NCBI GenBank assembly: GCA_028291845.1
Contig: JAQGNM010000015.1
Coordinates: 1 to 8,432, forward strand
Direction of reading: 5' to 3'
Source of the DNA: Massilia sp.
GTDB taxonomy: Bacteria; Pseudomonadota; Gammaproteobacteria; Burkholderiales; Burkholderiaceae_D
DNA length: 8,432 nt
In this document: piece by piece, positions 6,494-8,432 of the stretch
Numbering within the stretch: the stretch's first letter is position 1
Layout of the letters: each line of letters opens with the position of its first letter
Translations under genes and position numbers: made by a program
Notes under the pieces: model-generated
The model's database searches: none
Seen by the model: only the letters and a program-made list of their open reading frames with translations
What the model was told of the DNA's origin: nothing

Positions 6494-7795
6494 TTATTTG
6501 GCAGCCGTGGCTGGGGCCGATGCCGATGCCGTGGCCGTGGCCGGGGCCGATCCCGCTGCCGGGGTAGTCGGGGTCGCCGCGGCCGCGGTCGCGGGCGCTG
6601 CGCCAGCCGCCGGCGCGCTATCGCCGGCCGGGGTCGGCGTCCATTGCACTGGCGTCACCGGTGCGCCCGGCACCATCATTTTCTGAAAACCGTCGACGAC
6701 GACTTTTTCGCCTTCCTTCAAGCCTTCCAGCACCACCCAATTGGTGCCCTGCTGGGTGCCGATTTTCACCGGACGGGGGGCTGGCTTGTTGTCGGCGCCG
6801 ACCACGATGACGGTGTCGCCATTGTTGCCACGGGTGACCGCCTGTTGCGGCACCAGCATGGCCGACGGCAACGACGCCTGCGACAGGCGGGCGCGCACGT
6901 ACTGGCCCGGCAGCAGGGCATTGTCCGGGTTCGGCACTTCGGCGCGCAGGGCCACCTGGCCCGAGGTCGGGTCGACGGTGACGTCGGAGAACAGCAGCTT
7001 GCCCTTGCGCGGCAATTCCGAGCCATCGTCCAGGATGACGGTGACGGGCACGCCGCCGGTCTTGCCGCTGGCGCCGGCATCGCGGCGCAGTTTTTGCAGA
7101 TCGGAGGCCGACTGGGTGATGTTCAGGTACACCGTGCTGGTTTGCTGGATCAGCGCCAGCTGGGTCGCCTCGGCGGCCGATACCAGCGCCCCTTCGGTCA
7201 CCAGGGCACGGCCGATGCGCCCTGCGATCGGCGCCGTCACGCTGGCGTAGCCGGTGGTCAGCTGGGCCGTCTGCACGGCGGCTTTTTGCGCGGCGACGTC
7301 GGCTTCGGCGGTCTTCTGGGTGGCGACGACGTTGACGTATTCCTGCTTGCTGACCGCATTGGCGGCCACCAGCGGTTTGTAGCGCTCGGCCTGGGCGGCG
7401 GCCTGGTTGAGCACCGCCTGCGATTTGACCAGGTTGGCGCGGGCACTAGCCAACGCCGCTTCGTATGGCGCAGAATCGATCTGGTAAAGCACCTGGCCGG
7501 CTTTGACTTCGCTGCCTTCGGTGAACAGGCGTTTCAGTACCACGCCATTCACGCGCGCACGCACCTGGGCCACGCGAACCGGCTCGACCCGGGCCGGCAA
7601 TTCGGTTTGCAGGGCGACCGGCTCGAATTTGGTGGTGATCACGCCCACTTGCGGCGGCGGACGGTTGGCGCCGGCGGCGGCGGCGGCCGCCGCCGGGTCG
7701 TCTTTCTTTCCGCAAGCAGCCAGCGCAAGCAGGACGGCAAGGCTGACGGCGGTCAGCCGGGTCTTGGACAAATGGTGGGAAGTGGCAGTGCGCAT
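6494..7795 (-). CDS. RND efflux periplasmic adaptor (membrane fusion) lipoprotein, AcrA/MexA type
   Basis: This adaptor should link the permease to the outer-membrane channel. From the ATG at 7795 it has 433 residues: a lipoprotein signal with lipobox LAAC (Cys28), an Ala-rich linker (34-42), the first half of the barrel-sandwich (lipoyl-like) domain about 75-107 (VRARVNGVVLKRLFTEGSEV), an alpha-helical hairpin about 108-180, the second lipoyl half about 181-216 (TGYASVTAPIAGRIGRALV), then beta-barrel and membrane-proximal domains to about 385. AAAGGA lies 10 nt upstream of this ATG. An in-frame GTG at 7828 would add 11 residues but has no good ribosome site and falls inside a leader hairpin, so I rejected it. 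The last 45 or so residues are a low-complexity Ala/Pro/Thr/Ser tail, making the protein longer than AcrA (about 397). It is the first gene of the operon. Confidence 0.97.
   Translation of the reverse strand: MRTATSHHLSKTRLTAVSLAVLLALAACGKKDDPAAAAAAAGANRPPPQVGVITTKFEPVALQTELPARVEPVRVAQVRARVNGVVLKRLFTEGSEVKAGQVLYQIDSAPYEAALASARANLVKSQAVLNQAAAQAERYKPLVAANAVSKQEYVNVVATQKTAEADVAAQKAAVQTAQLTTGYASVTAPIAGRIGRALVTEGALVSAAEATQLALIQQTSTVYLNITQSASDLQKLRRDAGASGKTGGVPVTVILDDGSELPRKGKLLFSDVTVDPTSGQVALRAEVPNPDNALLPGQYVRARLSQASLPSAMLVPQQAVTRGNNGDTVIVVGADNKPAPRPVKIGTQQGTNWVVLEGLKEGEKVVVDGFQKMMVPGAPVTPVQWTPTPAGDSAPAAGAAPATAAAATPTTPAAGSAPATATASASAPATAAK
6504..6566. repeat. Imperfect 6-bp tandem repeat encoding an X-Ala tail
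   Basis: The 3' end of the adaptor gene has a 6-bp period of the form NNNGCC on the plus strand, for example GATGCC GATGCC GTGGCC GTGGCC. On the coding strand it encodes alternating Ala with Thr, Ser or Pro. Such tracts expand and contract by slippage in whole-codon steps. The encoded tail lies beyond the conserved adaptor fold and is probably disordered. Confidence 0.75.
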
Positions 7796-7824
7796 TGCGG
7801 AGGCATCCTTTGGAAATGCGGCGG

Positions 7825-7842
7825 CCACGTCGGAGGACGTGG
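7825..7842 (-). promoter_or_regulatory. Leader hairpin or operator-like palindrome upstream of the adaptor
   Basis: CCACGTC (7825-7831) and GACGTGG (7836-7842) are perfect 7-bp arms around a 4-nt centre. They lie 30-47 nt upstream of the adaptor ATG and downstream of its likely promoter, so the mRNA leader would carry a hairpin with the loop CUCC. That loop is complementary to GGAG-type ribosome-site sequence. It could be an mRNA control element, a 5' stabilising hairpin or a second protein-binding site. Confidence 0.5.
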
Positions 7843-7866
7843 TAGCGCCGCTGGCTTTTGTCGAAT

Positions 7867-7895
7867 TTGCGGATATACTATCACGAGTGTATGTT
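7867..7895 (+). promoter_or_regulatory. Repressor promoter with AcrR-like operator in the divergent region
   Basis: For the regulator gene, TTGCGG (7867-7872) and TATGTT (7890-7895) have an ideal 17-bp spacing, with 3/6 and 4/6 consensus matches. The spacer and -10 are occupied by an imperfect palindrome whose outer arms are ATAC and GTAT. Read on the minus strand, the 24 bp at 7895-7872 match the E. coli acrAB AcrR box, as I remember it, at 17 positions, including ACATACA, GTGA and GTAT. A weaker minus-strand promoter for the adaptor may overlap it (-10 TATATC at 7877-7872, poor -35). Binding here would block both genes. Confidence 0.6.
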
Positions 7896-7935
7896 TAATG
7901 TTCGGCCGATGCATTTTGGCTAGATGGGGTAAAAG

Positions 7936-8432
7936 ATGGTACGCAGGACCAAGGCAGATGCGTTGGCAACACGCGACAGCATCCTGGACGCTGCTGAGCA
8001 ATTGTTCGTTCGCCAAGGGGTGGCCGGCACCACCTTGCAGCATATCGCAACTGCCGCGGGGGTGACACGCGGTGCCATTTACTGGCATTTTCTGGACAAG
8101 GGGGCGATGTTCAACGCCATGATGGAGCGGGTCAAAATGCCGCTCGAGGCGGCCCGCCAGATTCTCGAAGAAACCAATCCGCTGGCGCCGCTCGAAGCAT
8201 TGAGGGAGCACATCGTCGCCGTGTTTCGCGTCACCGTCGACGATCCCCAGGCAAGAAGGGTGTTCGAGATCGCCACCCTCAAAATGGAATTCATCGACGA
8301 AATGAACACGGTGCGCGAGCGCCGCAAGCAAAACCAGGAATTGTGGATGGCGCGCACGGAGGCGGCGATCCGCGACGGAATTGCGGTCGGGCAAGTAAAA
8401 CCGGGGGTCGACCCGCAAGCGGTGGCGCTGGG
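7936..8432 (+). CDS. TetR-family repressor of the efflux operon (AcrR/TtgR type), partial at right edge
   Basis: This is a DNA-binding repressor predicted to control the divergent pump operon and itself, releasing DNA when a drug-like ligand binds. The reading frame is open for 165 codons and runs off the window. Full-length relatives have about 210 residues, so roughly the last fifth is missing. The N-terminal helix-turn-helix spans about residues 13-60: TRDSILDAAEQLF, then LQHIATAAGVTRGAIYWHF, the last part nearly identical to E. coli AcrR as I recall it. The following residues (about 65-165), including EIATLKMEF and ERRKQNQELW, fit the MAATS-type ligand-binding domain of AcrR/TtgR proteins. 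The ATG at 7936 is the first possible start, since TAA lies two codons upstream (7930-7932). The ribosome site is weak (GGGG, about 6-7 nt before the ATG), which suits low-level repressor synthesis. The missing end lies outside the window, so no truncation of the gene is implied. Confidence 0.95.
   Translation, partial: MVRRTKADALATRDSILDAAEQLFVRQGVAGTTLQHIATAAGVTRGAIYWHFLDKGAMFNAMMERVKMPLEAARQILEETNPLAPLEALREHIVAVFRVTVDDPQARRVFEIATLKMEFIDEMNTVRERRKQNQELWMARTEAAIRDGIAVGQVKPGVDPQAVAL

Noticed and set aside
6644..8065. A 473-codon plus-strand open frame opposite the adaptor and running into the regulator
   Set aside because: It is a shadow frame: composition is Gly/Arg/His-rich, and it conflicts with the adaptor and with the TetR regulator, both recognisable by family motifs.
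7753..8418. A 221-codon minus-strand open frame opposite the TetR regulator
   Set aside because: It has no recognisable domain, and the plus-strand frame at 7936 matches the AcrR/TtgR family along its whole visible length.

Overview
The window is a high-GC stretch with strong G/C third-position bias. It most likely comes from a betaproteobacterium, and my best guess is Oxalobacteraceae (Massilia, Duganella or Janthinobacterium type). That guess rests on the style of the proteins and on an interspersed GGGGACAGGCC palindrome. It is inference, not a database result.

Layout from left to right: (1) Positions 1-116 hold a possible 3' end of a plus-strand gene and a GC-rich palindromic repeat. (2) Positions 117-1730, minus strand, encode a 4HB-type methyl-accepting chemotaxis protein. 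Its last residues are encoded by a second, inverted copy of that repeat. (3) Positions 1731-1895 are intergenic and contain the chemoreceptor's promoter region (with an inverted repeat) and a strong intrinsic terminator for the next operon. (4) Positions 7795-1896, minus strand, form a complete three-gene RND multidrug efflux operon: periplasmic adaptor lipoprotein, then HAE-1 (AcrB/MexB-type) inner-membrane permease, then OprM/NodT-type outer-membrane lipoprotein. The genes are tightly packed: an 18-nt gap, then an ATGA overlap. (5) Positions 7796-7935 are a divergent regulatory region with an AcrR-like operator and a leader hairpin. (6) From 7936 to the right edge, plus strand, lies an AcrR/TtgR-type TetR-family repressor, cut by the window end.

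Together, the adaptor, permease and outer-membrane channel should build one tripartite proton-driven pump across the cell envelope. The divergent TetR protein probably represses both itself and the pump by binding the 24-bp box between them. The box resembles the E. coli acrAB operator as I remember it, at 17 of 24 positions. Ligand binding by the repressor would then induce the pump. The chemoreceptor is on the same strand but lies beyond the terminator, so it is probably a separate unit.

The genes themselves are ordinary. The least expected signal is at the left edge: two inverted copies of a 34-nt palindrome-containing repeat (32/34 identical). Read from either side, both can encode the same 11-residue peptide, GTGPAGLSPAL. 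One copy forms the C-terminal tail of the chemoreceptor. No complete new biological system is evident.
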